Positions 6,637 to 13,872 of a stretch of 16,622 bases of DNA are shown here, piece by piece. Position numbers and translations under genes: made by a program. The stretch spans positions 1 through 16,622 of the forward strand of contig CAMBRH010000037.1 in NCBI GenBank assembly GCA_945870115.1. The letters are read 5' to 3'. The notes beneath the pieces were generated by a model. It saw nothing but the letters and a program-made list of their open reading frames with translations, was not told the DNA's origin and ran no database searches. This DNA is from Chitinophaga pinensis. GTDB taxonomy: Bacteria > Bacteroidota > Bacteroidia > Flavobacteriales_D > Crocinitomicaceae. How positions within the stretch are numbered: the first letter of the stretch is position 1; every line of letters starts with the position of its first letter.

Positions 6637-9453
6637 ATGCCAAAAAACAACTCCATCAAATCAATTTTAATAATCGGAAGCGGACCAATTGTTATCGGTC
6701 AAGCATGTGAATTCGATTACGCAGGATCTCAAGCTGCTCGATCTCTTCGTGAAGAAGGAATTGAAGTTACCTTGATAAATTCAAACCCTGCGACAATTAT
6801 GACAGATAAAGTTGTTGCTGACAACGTTTATCTTGAACCTCTTGAACCTGAAAGTATTATTAAAATTCTTCAAAAACACAAAATTGACGCTGTTTTGCCT
6901 ACGATGGGAGGTCAAACAGCGCTAAATCTTTGTATTCAATGCGAAGAAATGGGGATTTGGGAAGAATATGGTGTTGACATTATTGGTGTTGATATTGCTG
7001 CAATCGAGATTACTGAAAACCGTGAGTCATTTCGTGAATTAATGCTTTCGATTGATATTCCAATGGCTCCGCAAGCTACCGCAAAATCATTTTTAGAAGG
7101 TAAAGAAATCGCACAAAAATTTGGCTTTCCACTTTGTATTCGTGCTTCGTTCACTTTAGGCGGTGCTGGAGCTTCAATCGTGCACGATCCTAAAGAATTT
7201 GATGGATTATTAGAAAGAGGTTTACAACTTTCTCCAATTCATGAAGTCATGATTGATAAAGCTCTTCTAGGCTGGAAAGAATTTGAGTTGGAACTTTTAC
7301 GAGATGCAAATGATAATGTTGTTATTATTTGTTCTATCGAAAACTTTGACCCTATGGGAATTCATACTGGAGATTCAATTACAGTTGCTCCAGCGATGAC
7401 TTTGTCAGATACGACTTATCAAAAAATGCGTGATATGGCAATCAAAATGATGCGTTCTATCGGTAATTTTGCGGGTGGTTGCAACGTTCAATTTGCTGTT
7501 TCACCTGATGATGCAGAAGATATTATTGCAATTGAAATTAATCCTCGGGTTTCTAGATCTTCTGCTTTAGCTTCAAAAGCAACAGGTTATCCCATTGCAA
7601 AGATTGCAGCTAAATTAGCAATTGGTTATCATCTAGACGAATTGAACAATCAAATAACAAAAACCACCTCTGCCCTATTTGAACCAACCTTGGATTATGT
7701 TATCGTGAAAATTCCTCGTTGGAATTTCAATAAATTTCCGGGTACCGATCGCAGACTTGGACTACAAATGAAATCAGTTGGAGAAGTTATGGCAATTGGT
7801 CGAACTTTTCAAGAAGCACTTCAAAAAGCTTGTCAATCTTTAGAAATTGATAGAAATGGTTTGGGTGCAGATGGAAAAGAATTGACAAATCAAGATGAAA
7901 TTTTACACAGTTTAGAATTTGCAAGCTGGAATAGATTATTTCATATTTATGACGCTATAAAACTTGGAATTCCATTTAAAACAATAGTTGAAAAAACAAA
8001 AATTGATATTTGGTTCCTTAAACAAATTGAAGATTTAATCAAATTAGAACGTAAAATAGAACGTTTTCACCTAGAAAATTTACCAAAAGATTTATTGTTT
8101 GAAGCTAAGCAAAAAGGTTACGCTGACAGGCAAATCGCACATTTAGTTCGTTGCTTAGAATCAGAAGTTTACAAAAAACGACAAGATTTCAACATTCAAC
8201 GTGTATATAAAATTGTTGATACATGTGCAGCTGAATTTGAGGCAAAAACACCCTATTACTACTCGACTTTTGAATACGAAAATGAAAGCATCGTTTCTAA
8301 CAAGAAAAAAGTGATCATTTTAGGTTCAGGTCCAAATAGAATTGGTCAAGGAATTGAATTTGATTACTCTTGTGTGCACGGAGTTTTAGCCGCCAAAGAA
8401 TGCGGTTATGAAACAATTATGATTAATTGTAATCCAGAAACGGTTTCTACTGATTTTGATACAGCTGATAAATTATATTTTGAACCTGTTTTTTGGGAAC
8501 ACATTTACGACATCATTCAGCATGAAAAACCTGAAGGAGTAATCGTACAATTAGGCGGACAAACTGCACTTAAATTAGCTGCAAAATTAGAACGCTACGG
8601 AATTAAAATTCTTGGAACAAGTTATGAAGCTTTAGATTTAGCGGAAGATCGTGGACGTTTTTCTAAAGTTTTAGAAGCAAACAATATTCCTTTTCCTAAA
8701 TATGGAATTGTGCAAGATGCAGAACAAGCATTAGAACTATCCGATGAATTAGGTTTTCCTTTGTTGGTTCGACCTTCTTATGTTTTGGGTGGACAAAAAA
8801 TGAAAATTGTCATCAATAAAGAAGAATTGGAACACCATGTTGTCGATATTATTGGTGAAATGGGTCAAAATCAAATTTTGTTAGATCATTTTATTGGCGG
8901 AGCAATTGAAGCAGAAGCAGATGCAATTTGCGATGGAGAAGATGTTTACATCATTGGAGTTATGCAGCACATCGAACCAGCAGGAATTCACTCTGGCGAT
9001 TCTTATGCTTTACTTCCTCCATACAACTTAGGTGATTTCGTGATGCAACAAATTGAAGATATCACTAAAAAAATTGCCATTGAACTGAAAACTGTCGGCT
9101 TAATTAACATTCAGTTCGCTATAAAAGAAGATAAAGTTTATGTCATTGAGGCAAATCCTAGAGCTTCGCGAACAGTTCCTTTCATAGCCAAAGCATATGA
9201 TGAACCTTATGTAAATTATGCAACAAAAATCATGTTGGGTCATTCGAAAGTGAAAGATTTTACTTTCAATCCTAGAAAAGAAGGTTATGCGATTAAGATT
9301 CCAGTTTTTTCTTATGAGAAATTTCCTGATGTAAAGAAAGAATTAGGTCCTGAAATGAAATCTACGGGAGAAGGAATTCGATTTATCAAAAACTTAAAAG
9401 ATCCTTTCTTTACGAAGATTTATAACGAACGAAATATGCATTTATCTAAGTAA
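6637..9453 (+). CDS. carB: Carbamoyl-phosphate synthase large subunit, without the MGS-like domain
   Basis: CarB joins bicarbonate, ammonia from the CarA glutaminase and two ATP into carbamoyl phosphate, the precursor of pyrimidines and arginine. The 938-aa protein shows the duplicated architecture: first half from GSGPIVIGQACEFDYAG (near residue 14) with ATP-grasp 1 starting about residue 128 (NRESFRELM) and EINPRVSRSSALASKATG; second half from GSGPNRIGQG (563-572) with ATP-grasp 2 from about 669 (AEDRGRFSKVL) and EANPRASRTVPFIAKA. It stops just after ELGPEMKSTGEGIRF. The Escherichia coli enzyme is about 1073 aa and continues into an MGS-like domain that binds UMP, IMP and ornithine; that domain is absent here. 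I believe short CarB is usual in flavobacteria. carA is not in the window. The ATG has no Shine-Dalgarno sequence. Confidence 0.96.
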   Translation: MPKNNSIKSILIIGSGPIVIGQACEFDYAGSQAARSLREEGIEVTLINSNPATIMTDKVVADNVYLEPLEPESIIKILQKHKIDAVLPTMGGQTALNLCIQCEEMGIWEEYGVDIIGVDIAAIEITENRESFRELMLSIDIPMAPQATAKSFLEGKEIAQKFGFPLCIRASFTLGGAGASIVHDPKEFDGLLERGLQLSPIHEVMIDKALLGWKEFELELLRDANDNVVIICSIENFDPMGIHTGDSITVAPAMTLSDTTYQKMRDMAIKMMRSIGNFAGGCNVQFAVSPDDAEDIIAIEINPRVSRSSALASKATGYPIAKIAAKLAIGYHLDELNNQITKTTSALFEPTLDYVIVKIPRWNFNKFPGTDRRLGLQMKSVGEVMAIGRTFQEALQKACQSLEIDRNGLGADGKELTNQDEILHSLEFASWNRLFHIYDAIKLGIPFKTIVEKTKIDIWFLKQIEDLIKLERKIERFHLENLPKDLLFEAKQKGYADRQIAHLVRCLESEVYKKRQDFNIQRVYKIVDTCAAEFEAKTPYYYSTFEYENESIVSNKKKVIILGSGPNRIGQGIEFDYSCVHGVLAAKECGYETIMINCNPETVSTDFDTADKLYFEPVFWEHIYDIIQHEKPEGVIVQLGGQTALKLAAKLERYGIKILGTSYEALDLAEDRGRFSKVLEANNIPFPKYGIVQDAEQALELSDELGFPLLVRPSYVLGGQKMKIVINKEELEHHVVDIIGEMGQNQILLDHFIGGAIEAEADAICDGEDVYIIGVMQHIEPAGIHSGDSYALLPPYNLGDFVMQQIEDITKKIAIELKTVGLINIQFAIKEDKVYVIEANPRASRTVPFIAKAYDEPYVNYATKIMLGHSKVKDFTFNPRKEGYAIKIPVFSYEKFPDVKKELGPEMKSTGEGIRFIKNLKDPFFTKIYNERNMHLSK

Positions 9454-9480
9454 TTTTAGCAATAAAAAATAAATTTTCAC

Positions 9481-9506
9481 CCTCCTTAATCCTCCCTCAA
9501 GGGAGG
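9481..9506 (+). promoter_or_regulatory. Hairpin sequestering a Shine-Dalgarno-like GGAGG before the DUF4834 gene
   Basis: CCTCCC (9491-9496), loop TCAA, GGGAGG (9501-9506) form a perfect 6-bp stem. The GGAGG at 9502-9506 is 11 bases before the ATG at 9518 and would be a Shine-Dalgarno sequence if free. A second CCTCC at 9481-9485 is an alternative pairing partner. There is no T run, so it is not a classical terminator. It may instead be a copy of a dispersed intergenic repeat. Confidence 0.5.
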
Positions 9507-9517
9507 AAGTTTTAAAT

Positions 9518-9766
9518 ATGACATTTATTTTAAGTATTCCTGGGCTTTTAAAAACTGTTCTGATTTTAATCGGAGTGTTTGTTGCTTTGCGCTTTTTAGG
9601 ACAAATGATGATTGCAAAAAGAAATTTGGCAGAACAAAATGCGTTGAGGGAAAGAAAAGTACAATTAAGTAAAGAAAAAGCTTTTGTAGAGAAAAATACT
9701 GGGAAAATTTCTATATCTAAAAAAGCAGATCGATCGGCCGAAGATATTGAATTTGAGGAAGTTTGA
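9518..9766 (+). CDS. DUF4834-like small membrane protein
   Basis: This 82-aa protein has one hydrophobic helix at about residues 5-26 (IPGLLKTVLILIGVFVALRF), then a basic amphipathic stretch (residues 33-58, many Lys, Arg and Glu) and an acidic end (AEDIEFEEV). The layout, with a helix followed by LGQMM-like and charged residues, fits the DUF4834 family of Bacteroidota, whose function is not known. It follows carB by 64 bases, which contain the GGAGG hairpin, and ends in a terminator shared with the convergent TonB-like gene. It is probably cotranscribed with carB, since no separate TAnnTTTG box lies in the gap. The family name is my judgement from pattern, not a search. Confidence 0.6.
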   Translation: MTFILSIPGLLKTVLILIGVFVALRFLGQMMIAKRNLAEQNALRERKVQLSKEKAFVEKNTGKISISKKADRSAEDIEFEEV

Positions 9767-9776
9767 TTTTAAATAA

Positions 9777-9812
9777 AAAATCCCCAATTAAAAATAATTG
9801 AGGATTTTGAAA
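9777..9812 (+). terminator. Bidirectional terminator between DUF4834 and TonB-C genes
   Basis: AAAATCCCCAATTA (9777-9790) pairs with TAATTGAGGATTTT (9795-9808) around AAAA, with one C-A mismatch. It has A/T runs on both sides and lies between convergent stop codons. Confidence 0.75.
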
Positions 9813-9828
9813 TTTTATTTAGAACTTT

Positions 9829-10200
9829 TTATTTCTTAAAACTAATTGGTAAAACCATTTTAGATATCACTGGGTTCCCTTTAGCATCTTTTGCTGGAGT
9901 CCATTTTGGCATTTTAGATACAACATCTGTTGCACTTTTATCAAAATCTGCATCGATTCCTTTCAAAACTTTAACATCAGCAATTGATCCATCTGTCAAA
10001 ATTTGGAACTCAACATATACTTTACCATCAATTTTTTTATTTTTAGGGTATTTTAAGTTTGTTTGAATGTACTTCATCAAGGCATCATTTCCAGTTGCAT
10101 AACTTGCTTCAACACTTGGAGGATTAACTTGTTTTTCTGTTTGAGCAGAAAGATCTGCTCCGAAAAATAAAATTGATAAGGCGAAAAATATCTTTTTCAT
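9829..10200 (-). CDS. Secreted TonB C-terminal domain protein
   Basis: The 123-aa protein has a signal peptide ending in LSAQ (residues 17-20) and then a single TonB C-terminal domain at about residues 38-122. Visible family marks are KYPKNKKIDGKVYVEFQI, the TDGSIADVKVLKG turn, then ATDVVSKMPKWTPAKDAKG and a closing VLPISFKK. TonB-C domains bind the TonB box of outer-membrane receptors. Here there is no transmembrane anchor beyond the signal peptide and no proline-rich spacer, so it is not a standard energy transducer. It is probably a free periplasmic protein; its partner is unknown. A TACATTTG -7 box lies 32 bases before the ATG, and no exbB or exbD is next to it. Confidence 0.85.
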   Translation of the reverse strand: MKKIFFALSILFFGADLSAQTEKQVNPPSVEASYATGNDALMKYIQTNLKYPKNKKIDGKVYVEFQILTDGSIADVKVLKGIDADFDKSATDVVSKMPKWTPAKDAKGNPVISKMVLPISFKK

Positions 10201-10232
10201 AATAACTATTTTTAAAATATTAAATAATAAAA

Positions 10233-10240
10233 CAAATGTA
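10233..10240 (-). promoter_or_regulatory. -7 box upstream of the TonB-C gene
   Basis: TACATTTG on the minus strand matches TAnnTTTG and is identical to the box of the toxin-antitoxin operon. No TTG lies at a suitable -33 distance. Confidence 0.45.
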
Positions 10241-10370
10241 CTAAATATTATGCCAAAAAATTAGTAATAATAAATTAATTAAAAAATGACAAAAAATCTT
10301 AGCAATTCAATAATACAAATTAATTTAGAATACATTTCTTAACATAAACTTAATATTAGAAAAAAAATCT

Positions 10371-10378
10371 TATTTTTG
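10371..10378 (+). promoter_or_regulatory. -7 box of the five-gene envelope operon
   Basis: TATTTTTG matches TAnnTTTG and lies 24 bases before the ATG at 10403, placing the transcript start near 10384. This also shows that the TTG at 10376, inside the box, cannot be the start codon. No clear -33 TTG was found. Confidence 0.5.
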
Positions 10379-10402
10379 TGGGAGAAAACTAAAACTTGTT
10401 TT

Positions 10403-10810
10403 ATGAAAATATTTTCAATACTTATACTTTCAATTTCTTTTTGTTTGTTTTCTTCATGCAAAAAAGATGCTGGAGTGGGCGGAAAAGCTTCAATTTCTGG
10501 TAAAATTTGGTATCAAGAATGGAATTCAAATTTCACTACTTTACAATTAGAAAGAGAAGGTTATGATGAATATGTTTATATTCAATATGGTGAAGAAATA
10601 TCGTATGGAGATAGAATAAAAACAAGCTACGATGGTCGTTTTGAATTCAATTACTTGAGACCAGGTAAATACAAAGTGTATTGTTATTCAAAAGACCCAA
10701 GTGACAAAGACAATGTCAATCCAGATGCTATGATGGTTGTTTTAGAGGAAATCGAAATTCTCGAAAAAGAACAAAAAATTGAATTAGATACCATGGTTGT
10801 ACTAAATTAA
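10403..10810 (+). CDS. Lipoprotein with a transthyretin/Cna-B-like domain
   Basis: The 135-aa protein starts with a lipoprotein signal peptide (MKIFSILILSISFCLFSSC), with the lipobox LFSSC placing the lipidated cysteine at residue 19. The rest reads as one beta-sandwich of the carboxypeptidase-regulatory/Cna-B type: ASISGKIWYQEW opens it and the motif DGRFEFNYLRPGKYKVYCYS is the typical 'dG-x-f-x-f-x-x-L-x-P-G-x-Y-x-v'. The open frame extends nine codons upstream to a TTG, but that TTG is inside the -7 box, so the ATG at 10403 is chosen. It is the first gene of a run of five, 33 bases before the next. Its role is unknown; a structural or binding part in the envelope is the likeliest reading. 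Confidence 0.75.
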   Translation: MKIFSILILSISFCLFSSCKKDAGVGGKASISGKIWYQEWNSNFTTLQLEREGYDEYVYIQYGEEISYGDRIKTSYDGRFEFNYLRPGKYKVYCYSKDPSDKDNVNPDAMMVVLEEIEILEKEQKIELDTMVVLN

Positions 10811-10843
10811 TTTTTAATTTTATACAATCTCAAAAAAATCAAA

Positions 10844-11395
10844 ATGCTCAAATATTTTTATTCCCTAATTTTTATCTCTTTAACAATTGCTTGCTTTTCT
10901 CAATCAAAAGGGAAAATCAAAAAATATAAAATTAAAAGTGTTTCTGAAATTGTTGTCGATTCTACAAACAAATCTCACACTGAATCCGTAGTAAAATTTG
11001 ATTCAAAAGCTAATATAATTTTTGAAGAACAGTTTTCTAAAAAAGGAAATTTAAAGAAAAAATACACCAAAAAGTTTAATAAATACAATGAAATTGAAGA
11101 ACACATAATCTACAATGAAAAAAATGAAGTTTCTCAAATCATTAAAACAAGGTATAATTTAGATAAACCAATATTAATTTCTACTTCAAATTCTAAAGGG
11201 GAAATAATTGAAGAAATAGAAATAAAATACAATGGATTTGGTGAAAAAATTGAAGAAATTAAATTTGATTCTGAACACAAAGTAATCCAAAAATCCATTT
11301 TTGAATATGACAAAAAAGGTTTAAAAACTTCCAAAAACACTTTTGATGGATTAGGGAAATTAATAGAAACAAAAATGTATACTTACGAATACTAA
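10844..11395 (+). CDS. Secreted protein with YD-like short repeats
   Basis: The 183-aa protein has a signal peptide (MLKYFYSLIFISLTIACFSQS). The mature part is very rich in Lys and Glu and is built from imprecise units of about 20-25 residues of the type 'Y-[ND]-x-x-G-x-x-x-E-x-x-x': KFNKYNEIEEHIIYNEKNE, IKYNGFGEKIEEIKFDSEH, FEYDKKGLKTSKNTFDGLG. This resembles RHS/YD-type repeats that form extended beta sheets, though it is too short to be a toxin-carrying RHS protein. It lies 33 bases after the lipoprotein gene and 15 bases before the VTC gene, so it very likely shares their transcript. No function can be assigned. Confidence 0.65.
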   Translation: MLKYFYSLIFISLTIACFSQSKGKIKKYKIKSVSEIVVDSTNKSHTESVVKFDSKANIIFEEQFSKKGNLKKKYTKKFNKYNEIEEHIIYNEKNEVSQIIKTRYNLDKPILISTSNSKGEIIEEIEIKYNGFGEKIEEIKFDSEHKVIQKSIFEYDKKGLKTSKNTFDGLGKLIETKMYTYEY

Positions 11396-11410
11396 AAATA
11401 CAAATTAATC

Positions 11411-12172
11411 TTGAATTTAGAATTAGAAAACATATTAAATAAGTTTGAACCAATCGGTTTAAAGGAGATGGATCGCGTTTCATTAATGGATCGCATAGAT
11501 TCTAAATATGTTTTTCACATTGAAGATTTGACTTCTTTATTGGATGAATTAAAAAAAGATTATGCCGTTTTAGATGTAAATGACACTAAAATTTCACAAT
11601 ACGAAACACTTTATTTTGATACACCACAATTTGATTTATACCACTTCCATCAACGTGGAAAATTCAATCGTTTCAAATTCAGAATTCGAAAATACGTTGA
11701 ATCGAATTTGTTGTTTTTTGAAGTGAAATTTAAAAATAATAAGGGAAGAACCAAAAAAAATAGAATTGTAAACGAAAATTTTGACCTTGAAGGCAATGAG
11801 ATTATTAATGACTTTTTACACAAAAATTCTCATTACGACATCAAACATTTGGAAGAAAAAATCTGGATAAATTATTCTCGAATCACACTTGTAAATCGAG
11901 AAATAGCAGAAAGAGTAACTATTGATATAAATTTGCATTTTATTCATAATGAAATAAATAAAACTTTAAAAGAATTTGTAATTGCTGAAGTAAAACAAGA
12001 TAAAGCTGTAGATTCTCCTTTTGTAAAATTAATGCACAAATACCACATTCGAGAAGGATCAATCAGTAAATATTGCTTAGGAATAATGAATGTTTACCCA
12101 GAATTGAGGTCCAATAATTTCAAACCTTTTCAAAATAATTTAAAAAAAATCGTCAAAAACCACGAGAATTAA
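11411..12172 (+). CDS. VTC-domain polyphosphate polymerase-like protein (TTG start)
   Basis: VTC domains have a tunnel fold; the yeast Vtc4 domain makes polyphosphate from ATP. In this 253-aa protein the basic tunnel signature is visible: LMDRIDSKYVF (R28, D30, K32), YETLYFDTPQFDLYHFHQRG followed by R87, K89, R91 and R93, FFEVKFK (E104, K106, K108) with R113, K115, K116 and R118, ERVTIDINL (R168, D172), AEVKQ (E193, K195) and SISKYCLGI (K220). It is the bare catalytic domain, without SPX. The start must be the TTG at 11411: the next ATG (residue 20) would cut the conserved FEPIGLKEMDRVSLMDR region. It lies 15 bases after the preceding stop and 37 before the DUF4956 gene. Polymerase activity is inferred from fold and residues. 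Confidence 0.85.
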   Translation: MNLELENILNKFEPIGLKEMDRVSLMDRIDSKYVFHIEDLTSLLDELKKDYAVLDVNDTKISQYETLYFDTPQFDLYHFHQRGKFNRFKFRIRKYVESNLLFFEVKFKNNKGRTKKNRIVNENFDLEGNEIINDFLHKNSHYDIKHLEEKIWINYSRITLVNREIAERVTIDINLHFIHNEINKTLKEFVIAEVKQDKAVDSPFVKLMHKYHIREGSISKYCLGIMNVYPELRSNNFKPFQNNLKKIVKNHEN

Positions 12173-12180
12173 TACTTTTG
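12173..12180 (+). promoter_or_regulatory. Possible internal -7 box before the DUF4956 gene
   Basis: TACTTTTG starts at the base directly after the VTC stop codon and ends 29 bases before the DUF4956 ATG. It matches TAnnTTTG and is identical to boxes at 6567 and 13490, but it has no -33 TTG. Confidence 0.35.
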
Positions 12181-12209
12181 ACAAATAAATTAAAAAATTA
12201 ATTAAAATT

Positions 12210-12815
12210 ATGTTTTTACCTCAATTAGTACTGGACACAACACTTTTCTCACAAGCTAATGTTTTAGAATTCGCTTTGAGATTGCTTGTAAATATGGTTT
12301 CATGTTTTGTTTTAGTACGATTCATATATTATCCAGTATATAAAAATCGTGAATTCTTTTTCACTTTTACTATTTTCAATTTACTTATTTTCTTAATCAT
12401 ATTCTTACTTCAAAAAGTAGAAATGAGCACTGGTGCTGGTTTTGGACTCTTTGCAGTTTTTTCTATGTTGCGTTATCGAACGGAAGGTTTATCGATGAAA
12501 GACATGACTTATTTGTTCCTTGTAATTGCTTTAGGATTTATTACTGCTGTTGGTCCAGGAGAATTTTGGCATGTGGCAATTATAAATACTGTAATTTTAT
12601 TCCTGACCTATTTAATGGAAAGCAGCTTATTGCTGAAAAAAGAATTTTCAAAAATCATTCAGTATGAAAATATTGAATTAATAAAACCAGAACTTAGAAG
12701 TGAATTAATTGCAGATTTAGAAGCTCGTACAGGCTTAAAAATTAATCGAATCACAATCGATCGCATTGATTTTTTGCGTGATACAGCATTATTAACAGTG
12801 CATTACAACGATTAA
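12210..12815 (+). CDS. DUF4956 membrane protein
   Basis: The 201-aa protein has about four hydrophobic segments near residues 19-42, 49-67, 78-90 plus 100-115, and 122-138, then a soluble C-terminal domain of about 60 residues ending DRIDFLRDTALLTVHYND. The stretch GAGFGLFAVFSMLRYRTEGLS, within the transmembrane core, is the family signature of DUF4956, which is often found next to VTC-domain genes in bacteria, as here. The function is not established; a partner, anchor or channel for the VTC enzyme's product is a reasonable guess. The ATG at 12210 is chosen because no earlier start follows the VTC stop in this frame. The next gene begins 3 bases after its stop. Confidence 0.85.
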   Translation: MFLPQLVLDTTLFSQANVLEFALRLLVNMVSCFVLVRFIYYPVYKNREFFFTFTIFNLLIFLIIFLLQKVEMSTGAGFGLFAVFSMLRYRTEGLSMKDMTYLFLVIALGFITAVGPGEFWHVAIINTVILFLTYLMESSLLLKKEFSKIIQYENIELIKPELRSELIADLEARTGLKINRITIDRIDFLRDTALLTVHYND

Positions 12816-12818
12816 AAG

Positions 12819-13472
12819 TTGAAAAAAATTAGATTTATATTTTTTTTAATAATCTCGTCAAACGGATTATTTGCCCAAACAAAAGATTTTGGTGTTTGGA
12901 CAAATCTGTCTCTGGAAAAAAATCTAAGCACTCGATTGAATTTTACCTTGACCGAATCTGTTAGATTTGATGAGAATGCCTCACAATTGTCACAACATTT
13001 AACAAGCCTAAGTGGAAGCTACAAAATCACAAAAAAACTATCCTTTTCAACTACTTTGCGCTATGCTCAGAAATTTAAATACGATGAAAGCATCAATTTA
13101 AAGTCTCGTTTTCAAATTGGATTTCTTTACAAAATAAAGATTAAAAATTTAGGAATTAATTTAGAGGAACGATTTCAAAGTCAATTGACGAATGTTAAAA
13201 GAGCTGAAAATTGGGAAATTCCCTCCAATTATTTTAGATCAAGAATTACAATCAAATACGATTTAAAAAAGAAAATTGAACCATTCTTTTCAACAGAATT
13301 ATTTTACAATGTAGGAATAAATTTTGATAATTTAAGAAGTCGATTAGGTATCGAGTATGAAATTGACAAATTCCAAAGTTTCAAAGTTTTCTATATGATT
13401 GACAAGGAATTCAATGTTAAAAATCCATCCACAAATTATATTTTGGGACTTGGATATAAATTCTCACTTTGA
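12819..13472 (+). CDS. DUF2490 outer-membrane beta-barrel protein (TTG start)
   Basis: The 217-aa protein has a signal peptide ending NGLFAQ (residues 15-20), then the DUF2490 opening DFGVWTNLSLEKNLS, followed by about ten amphipathic beta strands alternating with short turns (for example KLSFSTTLRYAQKF, KIEPFFSTELFYNVG) and a terminal strand ending with phenylalanine-serine-leucine, typical of a barrel in the outer membrane. The only usable start is TTG at 12819, three bases after the DUF4956 stop, since no ATG occurs before the signal peptide. Translation is therefore probably coupled to DUF4956. The role is unknown; a pore for export or surface display of the operon's product is inference from context. 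Confidence 0.8.
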   Translation: MKKIRFIFFLIISSNGLFAQTKDFGVWTNLSLEKNLSTRLNFTLTESVRFDENASQLSQHLTSLSGSYKITKKLSFSTTLRYAQKFKYDESINLKSRFQIGFLYKIKIKNLGINLEERFQSQLTNVKRAENWEIPSNYFRSRITIKYDLKKKIEPFFSTELFYNVGINFDNLRSRLGIEYEIDKFQSFKVFYMIDKEFNVKNPSTNYILGLGYKFSL

Positions 13473-13497
13473 GTTTAAATAAAAAACATTACTTTTG
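13468..13497 (+). promoter_or_regulatory. Promoter of the 85-aa small gene
   Basis: TTTG (13468-13471) and TACTTTTG (13490-13497) are separated by 18 bases, a full Bacteroidota -33/-7 promoter. The -33 element overlaps the TGA stop of the DUF2490 gene (13470-13472). The -7 box ends 18 bases before the ATG at 13516. Confidence 0.7.
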
Positions 13498-13515
13498 TGA
13501 AAAAATAAAAATAAC

Positions 13516-13773
13516 ATGGCAAGTAAAAGAAAATTCAAAAGAGAACTAAATTACATGGTTTTTGACGTTATCGAAGAATGTTTTAGCGTTCAACTTTACG
13601 ATGAGAAAAAAACAGAAGTTACAAATCAATTAATTGACGAAGTAATTGAATTTAGAAACACAATGACTGCAAAAGTTCATGCTTCTAAATCTAAAAAAGA
13701 TTTTACTGCTTTAAATACAGAAGTTGAAGATGCAGCTGTAGATTTTATCCATAAAATTAATGGTTTACACTAA
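13516..13773 (+). CDS. Small conserved-type hypothetical protein
   Basis: This 85-aa protein is soluble, helical and charged: a basic start (MASKRKFKRELNYMVFDVIEEC), a middle helix (TNQLIDEVIEFRNTMTAKVH) and a tail ending IHKINGLH. There is no signal peptide or membrane segment. It reminds me of short, widely kept flavobacterial proteins of unknown function that begin MASKR, but I cannot verify that. It has its own complete promoter and terminator, so it is a single-gene unit that happens to follow the envelope operon. Strong promoter and small size suggest a well-expressed cytosolic protein. No motif indicates nucleic-acid binding beyond the basic N-terminus. Confidence 0.7.
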   Translation: MASKRKFKRELNYMVFDVIEECFSVQLYDEKKTEVTNQLIDEVIEFRNTMTAKVHASKSKKDFTALNTEVEDAAVDFIHKINGLH

Positions 13774-13801
13774 AAAGCATATTTAGAAAATAAATATTTT
13801 T

Positions 13802-13834
13802 AAAAAACGGGTTGAATTTCAATCCGTTTTTTTT
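13802..13834 (+). terminator. Terminator after the 85-aa small gene
   Basis: ACGGGTTGA (13807-13815) pairs with TCAATCCGT (13819-13827) with one G-T wobble and a 3-base loop, extended by A/T flanks and followed by a run of T. Confidence 0.8.
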
Positions 13835-13872
13835 ATTTTAGCACTTTTAAATCAAAAAACTAACTTTATCAT

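Noticed and set aside
6936..7154. Minus-strand 72-aa ORF inside carB
   Set aside because: It is a shadow of a strongly conserved coding sequence on the other strand.
10376..10402. Upstream TTG start for the lipoprotein gene
   Set aside because: The TTG is part of the -7 box TATTTTTG, and the signal peptide begins properly at the ATG at 10403.
10844..11395. RHS-type polymorphic toxin reading of the YD-like repeat protein
   Set aside because: It is only 183 aa, has no RHS core signature and no C-terminal toxin domain, and no immunity gene follows.
11134..11483. Two overlapping minus-strand ORFs (68 and 74 aa)
   Set aside because: They are antisense to the secreted repeat protein and the start of the VTC gene, with no supporting motifs.
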